A stretch of 64,000 bases of DNA. Origin: Streptomyces sp. PKU-EA00015. Its GTDB lineage: Bacteria; Actinomycetota; Actinomycetes; Streptomycetales; Streptomycetaceae. A model generated the notes under the pieces. It was not told where the DNA came from, did not search any database, and saw nothing but the letters and a program-made list of their open reading frames with translations. A program made the position numbers and the translations under genes. Below are positions 16,731 to 24,953 of this stretch, one piece after another (within the stretch, counting starts at the first letter, position 1; the number at the start of each line of letters is the position of its first letter). The DNA is taken from positions 1 through 64,000 of the forward strand of contig NZ_JABZEE010000032.1 in assembly GCF_013387495.1 (NCBI RefSeq). Reading direction: 5' to 3'.

Positions 16731-17010
16731 TCTTCGATTCGAGCACGTGACCGGCGCGAGGGCCAGGGAAACGGGCGATACGTCAGACTTCCGTCACACC
16801 CCCCGCCGACCGGGCGTCGCACGGCCCGGGCCCGTGTGCGCGGGAGCGCCGCCGGACCGGGCGGAGCAGGGTCCTCCGATTCCCTTCCTGCCCTCTCGTG
16901 TACATGCCATCGCCTCTGCTACGTTCCCGGTCAGCCTCCCCCCACCACGGACAGGGCGATGTCCCGCCGAGGCCGCGCGGCCCCACGAGGGCGAGCCGGC
17001 CGCCGGGACA

Positions 17011-17032
17011 GAGCTCCTTTGAGAAGGAGTTC
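17011..17032 (+). promoter_or_regulatory. Hairpin sequestering the carboxypeptidase Shine-Dalgarno
   Basis: A 9-bp stem with one G-U pair (17011-17019 with 17024-17032) and a TGAG loop places the AAGGAG ribosome-binding site entirely in the 3' arm, two bases before the GTG start. The rest of 16731-17010 shows no gene; a 7-bp TGTCCCG/CGGGACA repeat (about 16960 and 17005) is the only other structure I see. Confidence 0.55.
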
Positions 17033-17034
17033 AC

Positions 17035-19143
17035 GTGGTCGTTTCCCTCCCACGGTCCCGCAGGCGCACCGCGATCGCCTGCGCGTTGATCGCCGCCGCT
17101 GCGGGCGCGCTGCTTCCCCTCGCCCCGGCTTCTTCCGCCGCGGCGGCGGAAGACCAGGAGTTCAGGCCGCAGCTCGTGACGGTGGACACCCCCACCCGAG
17201 CGGACAGAAACAGACTGGCCTTGCTCGGGCTCGACCTGATCGAGCACGCGACGCCCGGCCACAGCGAGGTCGTCCTGCACGGGCTCGGCGACGCGCTCGC
17301 ACTGCGCGCCGCCGGCTTCACCTGGCAGGCGCGCATCCCGGACCTCGTCCAGCGGGAGTCCGAGATCAACGCGGCCAACCGCGCCTACGCGGCCGCGACC
17401 GCCGCCTCGCCCCTGCCGTCGGGGCGTGACAGCTACCGCAGCCTGAGCGACTACAACGCCGATCTCGACCGGCTCGCCACAGCACACCCCGGCCTGGCCA
17501 AGAAGATCACGCTGCGGCACCGGAGCCTCGAGGGCAAGCCCGTGCACGGCGTGGAGATCGCCCACGACGTCACCGCCGCGCAGGACGGCCGCCCCGTCTT
17601 CCTCATGCTCGGCCTGCACCACGCCCGCGAATGGCCCTCGGGCGAGCACACCATCGAGTTCGCCCACGACCTGGTGAAGAACTACGGCAGCGACCCGCGC
17701 ATCACCGCGCTCCTGAGGAAGGCCCGGGTCGTCGTCGTGCCGGTCGTCAACGTCGACGGCTTCCAGAAGTCCTACGACGACGGGCAGTTGATCGACCTGC
17801 GCCCCGTCGACGAGGGCGGCACCGGCTCGATCTTGGCCACTCCCGGGAACGCGTACAAGCGCAAGAACTGCCGGATCGTCGACGGGCTGTCCCCGCTCCT
17901 GAACGAGTGCGCCCTCGCGAGCAGCCCCGGCGGCTTCGGCGCGGGCGTCGACCTCAACCGCAACTACGGGGCGTACTGGGGCGGTCCGGGAGCGGCCGCC
18001 GAGCCGGTCCAGGCCACGTACCGCGGCGCCGCGCCGTTCTCGGAGCCGGAGACCCAGAACATCCGCGAGCTGATCAGCAGCCGTCAGGTGACCGGTCTGA
18101 TCACCAACCACACCTTTTCCAACCTGGTGCTGAGTCCCGGCGGGGTCGCGCCCGACACGATCGGACCCGACGGGCGGCCCGTCGGCGATCCGCCGGACGA
18201 CGCCGCGCTGACGGAGCTCGGCGACCGGATGGCCGCCCAGAACGGCTACACGAGCCAGCACAGCTGGGAGCTGTACGACACCACCGGCACCACCGAGGAC
18301 TGGTCGTACAACGCGACCGGCGGCTACGGCTACACGTTCGAGATCGGCCCCGACGAGTTCCACCCGCCGTTCCCGGAGGTCGTCGACGAGTACCTCGGCG
18401 CGGGCGAGTTCGCCGGCAAGGGCAACCGTGAGGCGTACCTCCTCGCGCTGGAGAGCGCCGTGGACCCGCGGACCCACGCGGTGATCGGCGGCAAGGCGCC
18501 CGCGGGCGCGACCCTGCGGCTGCGCAAGACCTTCGCCACTCCCACCTGGTCGGGCAGTGTCTCGGACACCCTGGACACGACCATGACCGTCGGCCGGGGC
18601 GGCGCGTACACCTGGCACGTGAACCCCTCCACCCGGCCCGTCGTCAAGGCCCGCCAGATCCAGGTGATCTCCTCCGAGCCGCTGAAGCGGCAGACCTACA
18701 CGGGCACGACCGCACCGGCGCAGCGGACGGAGCAGGAGTTCACCGTCGACCGGGCCGCCGACGTCCTCGAGGTGAAGCTCGACTGGCCGACGCCGGACGA
18801 TCTCGATCTGTACGTGCTGCGCAGGAACGCCGACGGCAGCCTCACCCAGGTCGGCAGCTCCGCCGGCTCGGTCGGCGAGAAGGAACGGGTGCTGCTCCAG
18901 GACCCGGAGCAGGGCACTTATGTGCTGCGGGTGGAGAACTGGGCCTCCGTCACGCCGTCGTGGACGCTCACCGCATCCCTGTACGACGCCACGGAGCAGC
19001 AGACGGGCGGCCTGATCGAGAACTGGACCCTGACATGCGAGAAGAACGGGCAGGTCCTGGAACGCGTGCCCGTCGTCGTGGACCGGGGCCAGCAGGTCAA
19101 GGCCGATCTGAAGGCGTGCGCGCAGAAGTGGGGCCAGGGCTGA
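17035..19143 (+). CDS. Secreted M14 zinc carboxypeptidase with C-terminal PPC domain
   Basis: A 702-aa precursor. The Sec signal peptide (RSRRRTAIACALIAAAAGAL) ends near AAAAED. After a ~100-residue pro-region, the M14 catalytic domain follows with zinc ligands in LGLHHAREWPSGEHT (HxxE) and LITNHTFSN, substrate-binding GVDLNRNY, and the catalytic Glu in YGYTFEIGPDEFHP. A bacterial pre-peptidase C-terminal type beta domain closes the protein (EFTVDRAADVLEVKLDW, GTYVLRVENWAS). It removes C-terminal residues from extracellular peptides. The GTG at 17035 is set by an AAGGAG site that lies in a hairpin. Confidence 0.92.
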   Translation: MVVSLPRSRRRTAIACALIAAAAGALLPLAPASSAAAAEDQEFRPQLVTVDTPTRADRNRLALLGLDLIEHATPGHSEVVLHGLGDALALRAAGFTWQARIPDLVQRESEINAANRAYAAATAASPLPSGRDSYRSLSDYNADLDRLATAHPGLAKKITLRHRSLEGKPVHGVEIAHDVTAAQDGRPVFLMLGLHHAREWPSGEHTIEFAHDLVKNYGSDPRITALLRKARVVVVPVVNVDGFQKSYDDGQLIDLRPVDEGGTGSILATPGNAYKRKNCRIVDGLSPLLNECALASSPGGFGAGVDLNRNYGAYWGGPGAAAEPVQATYRGAAPFSEPETQNIRELISSRQVTGLITNHTFSNLVLSPGGVAPDTIGPDGRPVGDPPDDAALTELGDRMAAQNGYTSQHSWELYDTTGTTEDWSYNATGGYGYTFEIGPDEFHPPFPEVVDEYLGAGEFAGKGNREAYLLALESAVDPRTHAVIGGKAPAGATLRLRKTFATPTWSGSVSDTLDTTMTVGRGGAYTWHVNPSTRPVVKARQIQVISSEPLKRQTYTGTTAPAQRTEQEFTVDRAADVLEVKLDWPTPDDLDLYVLRRNADGSLTQVGSSAGSVGEKERVLLQDPEQGTYVLRVENWASVTPSWTLTASLYDATEQQTGGLIENWTLTCEKNGQVLERVPVVVDRGQQVKADLKACAQKWGQG

Positions 19144-19244
19144 TGCCGCACACCGCACCGGCGGCCCGTTGCGTGGTCCGTCTCGTGGAACCGGGCGTGG
19201 AGACCGCCCGGGACCCGGTGCGGGCCACGTTCCGCTGACGGACC

Positions 19245-19280
19245 CGCGAGGCCGCACCGGGTGCCCGGTGCGGCCTCGCG
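19245..19280. terminator. Terminator after carboxypeptidase gene
   Basis: A perfect 16-bp stem (19245-19260 with 19265-19280), loop GTGC, begins about 100 bases after the carboxypeptidase stop and just before the NUDIX gene. Confidence 0.8.
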
Positions 19281-19290
19281 TGATGCTTGT

Positions 19291-19830
19291 ATGGCTGCCA
19301 TGACTCCGGCAGGCAATTCCGCGGACGAGCTCCTCGACATCGTCGACGAACAGGACCGGGTGATCGGGCAGGCACCGCGCGGCGAGGCGTACGCGCGCGG
19401 GCTGCGCCACCGGTGCGTGTTCGTCCTCGTACGCGACGCGGAGAGACGCGTCTTCGTACACCGGCGGACCGCGACCAAGCTCGTCTTCCCCTCGCTGCAC
19501 GACATGTTCGTCGGCGGTGTCGTCGGCGCGGGCGAGACGTACGACGACGCCGCCCTGCGCGAGGCCGAGGAGGAGCTCGGGGTGAGCGGACTGCCGCGCC
19601 CCGTACCGGTGTTCACGTTCCTGTACGAGGGCGCCGGCGATCCCGCGCAGACCTGGTGGTCCTCCGTCTACGAGGTGTGCTGCACGCTCCCGGTGGAACC
19701 GCAGGCCGAGGAGGTCGCCTGGCACGGCTTCCTCACGGTGAGCGAGTTGGAGGAGCGCCTGCGCGAGTGGGAGTGGGTACCGGACGGCCTCGCGGCGTGG
19801 GAGCGGCTCAGGGCCCACCGGTCGGTGTGA
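19291..19830 (+). CDS. NUDIX hydrolase, isopentenyl-diphosphate isomerase-like branch
   Basis: A 179-aa cytosolic protein. The NUDIX box reads GAGETYDDAALREAEEELGV, with the Glu residues that bind Mg2+. The N-terminal ELLDIVDEQDRVIGQAPRGE and RGLRHRCVFVLV are typical of the YfcD/IDI-like NUDIX group, whose natural substrate is uncertain. Starts at 19291 (MAAMTP) and 19300 are both possible; neither has a good Shine-Dalgarno sequence, and the message may be leaderless because the terminator hairpin ends 10 bases earlier. The DUF202 pair follows after 22 bases. Confidence 0.82.
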   Translation: MAAMTPAGNSADELLDIVDEQDRVIGQAPRGEAYARGLRHRCVFVLVRDAERRVFVHRRTATKLVFPSLHDMFVGGVVGAGETYDDAALREAEEELGVSGLPRPVPVFTFLYEGAGDPAQTWWSSVYEVCCTLPVEPQAEEVAWHGFLTVSELEERLREWEWVPDGLAAWERLRAHRSV

Positions 19831-19852
19831 CGGCGCGGGTAGGGTGCCCGGC

Positions 19853-20242
19853 GTGAGCGACTTCGTACAGAGCCTGCGCCTGTGGTTCGCGCCCCGGCGG
19901 CTCCGGGAGGAGGGCGAGACCCCCGACTACCGCTTCTCGCTCGCCAACGAGCGCACGTTCCTGGCGTGGATCCGCACGGCGCTCGCGCTCATCGGCGGCG
20001 GCTTCGCCGTCGACCAGTTCCTGCCGGATCTGCGCTGGGGCGTACGGGCGGGTCTCGCGCTCGCGCTGATCGGGGCGGGCGCCATGTGCGCCGTGCGCGC
20101 CGTGAACCACTGGGTCCGCTGCGAGCGGGCGATGCGCCGTGGTGAGGATCTGCCGGTGTCCCGTTTCCCCGCGCTGCTGGCGCTGGTGGTCGCGGTCGTG
20201 TCCGTCGCCATGGTGGTCGTCGTGTCCTGGGGCGACGTGTGA
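19853..20242 (+). CDS. DUF202 (YidH-type) membrane protein
   Basis: A 129-aa protein with three predicted membrane helices. The family signature is RFSLANERTFLAWIRTALALIGGGFAVDQF. YidH-family proteins are inner-membrane proteins of unknown function. The GTG at 19853 (VSDFVQSLRLW) has GGGTAGGG eight bases upstream; a GTG at 19844 is an alternative. The stop overlaps the start of the next DUF202 gene by 4 bp (GTGA), so the two are translationally coupled. Confidence 0.85.
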   Translation: MSDFVQSLRLWFAPRRLREEGETPDYRFSLANERTFLAWIRTALALIGGGFAVDQFLPDLRWGVRAGLALALIGAGAMCAVRAVNHWVRCERAMRRGEDLPVSRFPALLALVVAVVSVAMVVVVSWGDV

Positions 20243-20535
20243 CGGCGCCCGAGCGGGATCCCGGGCTGCAGCCCGAGCGGACCCGCCTGGCGTGGCGTCG
20301 GACCACCCTGGCCTGCACGGTGGTGGCGGTGCTCGCCGCCCGGCAGGCGAGCGGGGACGCGTGGCCCGCGGTCGGGCTGAGCCTGGCCGCGTGGCTGGGT
20401 TTCCTGGCCGTGGCGCACCGGCGCATCGGCGCGATGGACGCGGCCCGGCCGCCGACGCTGTCGTTGCGGGGCGCCGTCGCGGCGGTGGGCTGCGTCCTGG
20501 CGCTCGCGGCGTTCGCCGTCGCGGTCGTGACCTGA
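20239..20535 (+). CDS. Second DUF202 membrane protein
   Basis: A 98-aa partner of the preceding gene, with the same opening signature in shorter form (GLQPERTRLAWRRTTLACTV) and three short hydrophobic segments. The pair of a long and a short DUF202 protein, coupled through a GTGA overlap, suggests a heteromeric membrane complex. Function unknown. Confidence 0.83.
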   Translation: MTAPERDPGLQPERTRLAWRRTTLACTVVAVLAARQASGDAWPAVGLSLAAWLGFLAVAHRRIGAMDAARPPTLSLRGAVAAVGCVLALAAFAVAVVT

Positions 20536-20691
20536 GGCTGCCGGCGCCCCGGCGCCGCCGCGCAGGGCCGGGCGCAGCCGGCCCGGGGCGGTCGCCTGCC
20601 GGCGGCGCGGCCCGGTGCCCGGACCGGTCGGGGAGCGGCCACTAGCCTGGAGGGTGCAGATCACCACAATCCGGACTTCAAGGGGAGTGTC

Positions 20692-20988
20692 ATGACCGTC
20701 CTCCACCAGGAGCACCCCGCCCACGAGCACACGCACGGACCGTCCTGCGGACACGCCGAGATCCCGCACGGTGACCACGTCGACTACGCGCACGACGGCC
20801 ATCTCCACCGCAAGCACTCCGGGCACTGGGACGAATGCGAGCCCGGCGAGCACGTCTCGCACAGCAGCCACACCCATGAGCACGGCGCCGGATGCGGGCA
20901 CCCCGCCGTGGTGCACGGAGACCACGTCGACTACGTCCACGACGGACACCGGCACGCCCAGCACGACGGCCACTGGGACGACCACTGA
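20692..20988 (+). CDS. Histidine-rich protein with duplicated HGDHVDY motif
   Basis: A 98-aa soluble protein with 27 histidines by my count and three cysteines. It contains two copies of one module: CGHAEIPHGDHVDYAHDGH and CGHPAVVHGDHVDYVHDGH, each followed by an H-rich end closing in GHWD. There is no signal peptide or membrane helix. The composition points to binding of Zn, Ni, Cu or Co as a metal buffer or chaperone; no named family is assigned. The ATG at 20692 follows AAGGGGAG. I see no Zur- or Nur-like palindrome in the 150 bases upstream. It appears monocistronic. Confidence 0.75.
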   Translation: MTVLHQEHPAHEHTHGPSCGHAEIPHGDHVDYAHDGHLHRKHSGHWDECEPGEHVSHSSHTHEHGAGCGHPAVVHGDHVDYVHDGHRHAQHDGHWDDH

Positions 20989-21016
20989 TCCCCTGACCCA
21001 CCCGGCCGCCCCCCGG

Positions 21017-21047
21017 GACGCGAGCCACCCGGCGGGCTCGGGGCGTC
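21017..21047 (+). terminator. Possible terminator of the histidine-rich gene
   Basis: GACG-CGAGCC pairs with GGCTCG and, after a GG/GGG bulge, CGTC; it is followed by ATTTA. The stem is imperfect. Confidence 0.4.
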
Positions 21048-21266
21048 ATTTAGAGCCGACCGGTTCACCGTCCGTGTCGGACGTCGAGGTACGGCTGATC
21101 CACCCCCGGCGGCGCGGCCCATGCACCGGGTGACACGGTGGTGCACCTGCCGGTACAGCAGGGGCTCCCCCCCTTCTGGAGACGGCGCGCGGGGCGGACC
21201 TCGGCCCGTTCGCCGAACTCCGCTCACCTCGCCGGAACGCACCCGTCCCGCCTGCGTCCGCAGGCC

Positions 21267-21311
21267 GAACGCGCCCGCCTCCACGGATCTCAGCCCGGGG
21301 CGGGCGCGTTC
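21267..21311. repeat. 13-bp inverted repeat in gene-free stretch
   Basis: A perfect 13-bp stem (21267-21279 with 21299-21311) with a 19-base loop lies in the 439-bp region 20989-21427, which holds no gene. It could be a terminator or part of a small RNA or leader. The TetR-type palindrome follows 45 bases later. Confidence 0.5.
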
Positions 21312-21355
21312 TCGTGTGTGATCCACGCATCGGTTCCACGGGCGCACTGGACGAC

Positions 21356-21373
21356 ATACCGACTGGTCGGTCA
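21356..21373. promoter_or_regulatory. TetR-type operator upstream of phosphotransferase/ACAD operon
   Basis: A perfect inverted repeat ACCGAC-TG-GTCGGT (21358-21371) lies 57 bases before the phosphotransferase start. A similar half-site stands before the convergent SDR-ligase-TetR operon at 27405-27422, so the TetR of that operon is the likely ligand. Confidence 0.6.
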
Positions 21374-21427
21374 TCATGAACGCGATCGTCAGGACCACGA
21401 CCAGGACCGCCTCCGGAGGTGCGCACC

Positions 21428-22447
21428 ATGAGCCCAGCCCCACAGGGCCTCGATCCCGAGCAGCTGCGCGGACATCTCGACCGCGAGCGGCCGGGGCTGG
21501 TGAGCGGACCTCTCAGCGCACGGCTGATCCAGGGCGGCCGCTCCAACCTCACCTACACGGTCACCGACGGCACCAGCCACTGGGTCGTCCGCCGGCCCCC
21601 GCTCGGCCACGTCCTGGCGACCGCCCACGACATGAAGCGCGAGCACCGGGTGATCAGCGCGCTCGCGCCGACCGAGGTACCGGTCCCGCGGCCGGTGCTG
21701 CTGTGCGAGGACGAGTCGGTCATGGGATCGCCGTTCTACGTCATGGAGTTCGTCGACGGCACGCCCTACCGCACCGCCGAACAGCTCGCCGCTCTCGGTC
21801 CCGCACGCACCCGCGACGCGGTGCTCTCCCTCGTCGACACGCTCGTCGACCTGCACGCCGTGGATCCCGAGTCGGTCGGGCTCGGCGACTTCGGGCGCCC
21901 CGAGGGCTTCCTCGACCGGCAGCTGCGCCGCTGGGGCAAGCAGCTGGACGCCTCGCGCAACCGGGAGCTGCCCGGCATCGACGAGCTGCACGCCACCCTC
22001 GGGCGCTCGCTGCCGCCGTCCCCCGCGGCCGCCGTCATCCACGGCGACTACCGCCTCGACAACGTCCTGATCGGCGCGGACGACCGGATCACGGCCGTAC
22101 TGGACTGGGAGATGTCCACGCTCGGCGATCCGCTGACCGACCTCGGACTGCTGGTGATGTACAGCCGCCCGCTGGATCTGCCCGGTTCCCCCATCAGCAC
22201 CACCGCGAGCGCGCCCGGCCACCCCTCCCCCGACGAGCTGATCGAGCGGTACGCCGGGCGCTCCGGCCGGGACACCTCGGCGATCTCCTGGTACACGGCG
22301 TTCGCCTGGTTCAAGCTCGCCGTGATCCTCGAGGGCATCCACTACCGCTACACACTCGGCCAGACCGTCGGCGCCGGCTTCGACCGCATCGGCGATCTCG
22401 TCCCCGTCTTCATCGAGCACGGCCTCACCACCCTCCAGGAAGGCTGA
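21428..22447 (+). CDS. APH-fold phosphotransferase, ACAD11 N-terminal/LvaA type
   Basis: A 339-aa protein with the aminoglycoside-phosphotransferase kinase fold. The catalytic motif is HGDYRLDNVL and the metal-binding Asp is in LDWEMSTLGDPLTDLG. N-terminal IQGGRSNLTYTV is the nucleotide-binding loop. This branch is fused to the dehydrogenase in human ACAD10/11 and separate in bacteria (FadE36-like, LvaA). There it phosphorylates the hydroxyl of 4-hydroxyacyl-CoA. The next gene is exactly the matching dehydrogenase, seven bases downstream. The ATG at 21428 has GGAGG ten bases upstream. Confidence 0.85.
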   Translation: MSPAPQGLDPEQLRGHLDRERPGLVSGPLSARLIQGGRSNLTYTVTDGTSHWVVRRPPLGHVLATAHDMKREHRVISALAPTEVPVPRPVLLCEDESVMGSPFYVMEFVDGTPYRTAEQLAALGPARTRDAVLSLVDTLVDLHAVDPESVGLGDFGRPEGFLDRQLRRWGKQLDASRNRELPGIDELHATLGRSLPPSPAAAVIHGDYRLDNVLIGADDRITAVLDWEMSTLGDPLTDLGLLVMYSRPLDLPGSPISTTASAPGHPSPDELIERYAGRSGRDTSAISWYTAFAWFKLAVILEGIHYRYTLGQTVGAGFDRIGDLVPVFIEHGLTTLQEG

Positions 22448-22454
22448 GTACCTC

Positions 22455-23669
22455 ATGGACTTCGCATTCGACGCCCGTACGGAAGAACTCCGCGCCAGAC
22501 TGCTCACGTTCATGGACGAGCACGTCTACCCGGCCGAGCAGATCGAGCACGAGCAGCGTGCGCGGCTGGCGTCACCGTGGGACACCCCGGCGATCGTCGA
22601 GGAGCTGAAGGCCGAGGCGCGCAAGCAGGGGCTGTGGAACCTCTTCCTGCCCGACGCCGAGCACGGCGCGGGCCTGACGAACCTGCAGTACGCGCCGCTC
22701 GCCGAGATCACCGGACGCAGCCCGCACCTGGCGCCGACGGCACTGAACTGCGCGGCCCCGGACACGGGGAACATGGAGGTCCTCGCGCAGTTCGGCAACG
22801 ACGAGCAGAAGAAGCAGTGGCTGGAGCCGCTGCTCGCCGGTGAGATCCGCTCGGCGTTCGCCATGACCGAGCCCGAGGTCGCCTCGTCGGACGCGACGAA
22901 CATCCGGACCCGGATCGACCGCGACGGCGACGACTACGTCATCAACGGTCGCAAGTGGTACATCTCCGGTGCGATGAACCCGAACTGCCAGATCTTCATC
23001 GTGATGGGCAAGACCGACCCGGACGGCGACGACATCCGCCGTCAGCAGTCGATGATCCTGGTCCCGCGGGACACCCCGGGCGTCGAGGTCCGCCGCGCCA
23101 TGCAGGTCTACGGCTACGAGGACCACTCGCACGGCGGCCACGCCGAAGTCGTCTTCACCGACGTACGGGTGCCCGCGTCGAACCTGATCGACGAGGTGGG
23201 CAGCGGCTTCGCCATCGCCCAGGCGCGGCTCGGACCGGGCCGTATCCACCACTGCATGCGGCTGATCGGCATGGCCGAGCGGGCGATCGAGTTGATGTGC
23301 CGCAGGGCGGTGTCCCGCGAGGCGTTCGGCAAGGCGATCGCCCAGCAGGGCGTCGTGCAGAACTGGATCGCGGACGCGCGGGTGACCGTGGAGCAGCTGC
23401 GGCTGCTGGTGCTGAAGACCGCGTGGCTGATGGACACGGTCGGCAACCGTGGCGCGCACACCGAGATCCAGGCGATCAAGATCGCGACGCCGCGGGCGGT
23501 CGTGGACATCCTGGACAAGGCGGTGCAGGTCCACGGCGCGGGCGGCGTGAGCCAGGACTTCCCGCTGGCGGAACTGTGGGCGGCGGCGCGGACGCTGAAG
23601 CTGGCGGACGGGCCGGACGAGGTGCATCAGCGGTCGCTGGCGAGGCGGGAGCTGAAGAGGTACGTGTGA
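22455..23669 (+). CDS. Acyl-CoA dehydrogenase, ACAD11 type
   Basis: A 404-aa flavoprotein of the acyl-CoA dehydrogenase superfamily. FAD/substrate motifs are FAMTEPEVASSDATNI and KWYISGAMNPNCQIFIVMGK. In place of the usual YEGT with catalytic Glu near the C-terminus it has LADGPDEVHQRSL, the form seen in ACAD11. In that subfamily the enzyme acts on a 4-phosphoryl-acyl-CoA made by the partner kinase and eliminates phosphate to give an enoyl-CoA. Its gene follows the kinase gene by seven bases. Downstream lies a repeat-filled spacer and the convergent TetR gene. Confidence 0.88.
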   Translation: MDFAFDARTEELRARLLTFMDEHVYPAEQIEHEQRARLASPWDTPAIVEELKAEARKQGLWNLFLPDAEHGAGLTNLQYAPLAEITGRSPHLAPTALNCAAPDTGNMEVLAQFGNDEQKKQWLEPLLAGEIRSAFAMTEPEVASSDATNIRTRIDRDGDDYVINGRKWYISGAMNPNCQIFIVMGKTDPDGDDIRRQQSMILVPRDTPGVEVRRAMQVYGYEDHSHGGHAEVVFTDVRVPASNLIDEVGSGFAIAQARLGPGRIHHCMRLIGMAERAIELMCRRAVSREAFGKAIAQQGVVQNWIADARVTVEQLRLLVLKTAWLMDTVGNRGAHTEIQAIKIATPRAVVDILDKAVQVHGAGGVSQDFPLAELWAAARTLKLADGPDEVHQRSLARRELKRYV

Positions 23670-23823
23670 GGGGTGGGCGGGGTGGGGGGTCTCCCCCACC
23701 CCGCCCCTTCCCGTAACTGGGGGCTCCGCCCCCAGACCCCCTGACGGGGGAAGCGATATGGGGGCTGACGCCCCCATCCCCCTCCACGGCGGCAGCTCCG
23801 CGCCGCGGGCCGCCACCGGAGAA

Positions 23824-24295
23824 CCAGCCCCGCCGGCGATTGAGGCGCGGGGCTTGGGGTGGAGGCCGGCGCCCGGCATCCTGGGCAGCGCCCCGACGAG
23901 GCGCGCCACGCGGACGAGGCAAGACCAGCCCCGCCGGCGAGCGAACCGCGGGCCCCGGGCCGAAGGCCGGACAGCCGCGCCGCACGGACGAGGCAGAGCC
24001 CCGCCGGCCGTTGAGGCGCGGGGCTCGGGGCAGAGCCCCAACGTGAGCGCCGCGCGGACGACGCGGCCGAAAACCAGCCCCGGCGACGAGAGAACCGCGG
24101 GCCTCGGACCGAAGGTCAGACAGTTGCGCTGCGCGGACGAGGCAGAGTCCCGCGGGAAACCAGCCCCGCCGGCGAAAGAACCGCGGGCCCGGGCCGAAGG
24201 CCAGACAGCCGGGCCGCGCGAACGAAGCAGAGCCCCGCCGGCCGTTGAGGCGCTGGGCTCAAGGCAGAGCCCCAACCGGAGCGCCGCGCGCACGA
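23824..24295. repeat. Tandem GC-rich palindromic repeat array
   Basis: No gene is seen in 23670-24323. After a first GCCCCGCCGGCG-ATTGAGGCGCGGGG copy (about 23827-23853) come three imperfect units starting near 23926, 24074 and 24161. Each has a module with GAACCGCGGGCC and, about 68 bases on, a CAGAG(C/T)CCCGC module; two of the three continue CGGCCGTTGAGGCGC. The core recurs near 54400, 54467 and 59743. Confidence 0.75.
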
Positions 24296-24323
24296 CCGGA
24301 GCGCCCCGACGGGGTCCGCGCAG

Positions 24324-24917
24324 TCAGGGGCGGAGCGCTCGGAGGAGGAGGTCCGCCAGGTGGTCCGCGACCTGCTGCTTCGTCAGGGGGCCGTCCGGGC
24401 GGTACCACGTCGACAGGTGGTGGACCGACCCGAAGTGGTAGTCCACCACCAGATCCGCCGGCGTCGCCGAGGAGAAGACGCCGCTCTGCTGCCCCTCCTC
24501 CACCAGCGCCCGGAACCGCTCGTGGTAGCGGCGCCGCTCGGCCCGCACCTGCTTGTGCTTCTCCGGGCTCAGGTGGTGCATGGAGCGGAAGAAGATCGCC
24601 GCGTCGTCCAGGTTGTCGATGGTGGTGACGACGACGTCCGCCGCCGCCTCGCGCAGCCGGTCCTCCACGGGCTCGTCCGCGCCCGCGAAGGCGTCCAGCC
24701 GCTCCTGCTGGACGCGCAGCACCCGGGAGTAGACCTCCTGCAGGAGGTCCTCCTTGGAACCGAAGTAGTGATAGAGCGCCCCCTTGGTGACGCCCGCCGC
24801 CTCCACGATCTCCTGGACCGAGGTGCGGTCGTATCCCCGCTCGGCGAACAGGCGGGTGGCGGCGGCCAGCAGCCTCTGCGGTACGGGGGCCGCCTCCCCG
24901 TCCGTCGTCCTGGCCAT
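24324..24917 (-). CDS. TetR family regulator (TetR-A) of the acyl-CoA locus
   Basis: A 197-aa regulator. The N-terminal helix-turn-helix reads LFAERGYDRTSVQEIVEAAG then VTKGALYHYFGSKEDLLQEV. The C-terminal domain resembles the KstR2/fatty-acid-responsive type (IDNLDDAAIFFRSMHHLSPE). It is the last gene of the SDR-ligase-TetR operon, 36 bp after the ligase. The likely ligand is an acyl-CoA of the pathway, and the likely operators are the ACCGAC/GTCGGT sites at 21356 and 27405. I set the start at 24917 (MARTTDGE); an ATG ten codons upstream is also open. Confidence 0.85.
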   Translation of the reverse strand: MARTTDGEAAPVPQRLLAAATRLFAERGYDRTSVQEIVEAAGVTKGALYHYFGSKEDLLQEVYSRVLRVQQERLDAFAGADEPVEDRLREAAADVVVTTIDNLDDAAIFFRSMHHLSPEKHKQVRAERRRYHERFRALVEEGQQSGVFSSATPADLVVDYHFGSVHHLSTWYRPDGPLTKQQVADHLADLLLRALRP

Positions 24918-24953
24918 CGCCGCCACCTGCCCTTCCTGCCGAAACATCGTGTT

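Noticed and set aside
16860..17034. Possible c-di-AMP (ydaO) or other riboswitch in the carboxypeptidase leader
   Set aside because: I looked for conserved ydaO core stretches and found none; only the SD hairpin and a distant 7-bp pairing are visible.
19143..19238. A 31-codon frame coupled to the carboxypeptidase stop as TGATG
   Set aside because: No ribosome-binding site of its own and no recognisable sequence; it lies before the terminator and could be a chance frame.
23670..24323. CRISPR array in the repeat region
   Set aside because: Repeat units are long, imperfect and palindromic with no unique spacers and no cas genes nearby.
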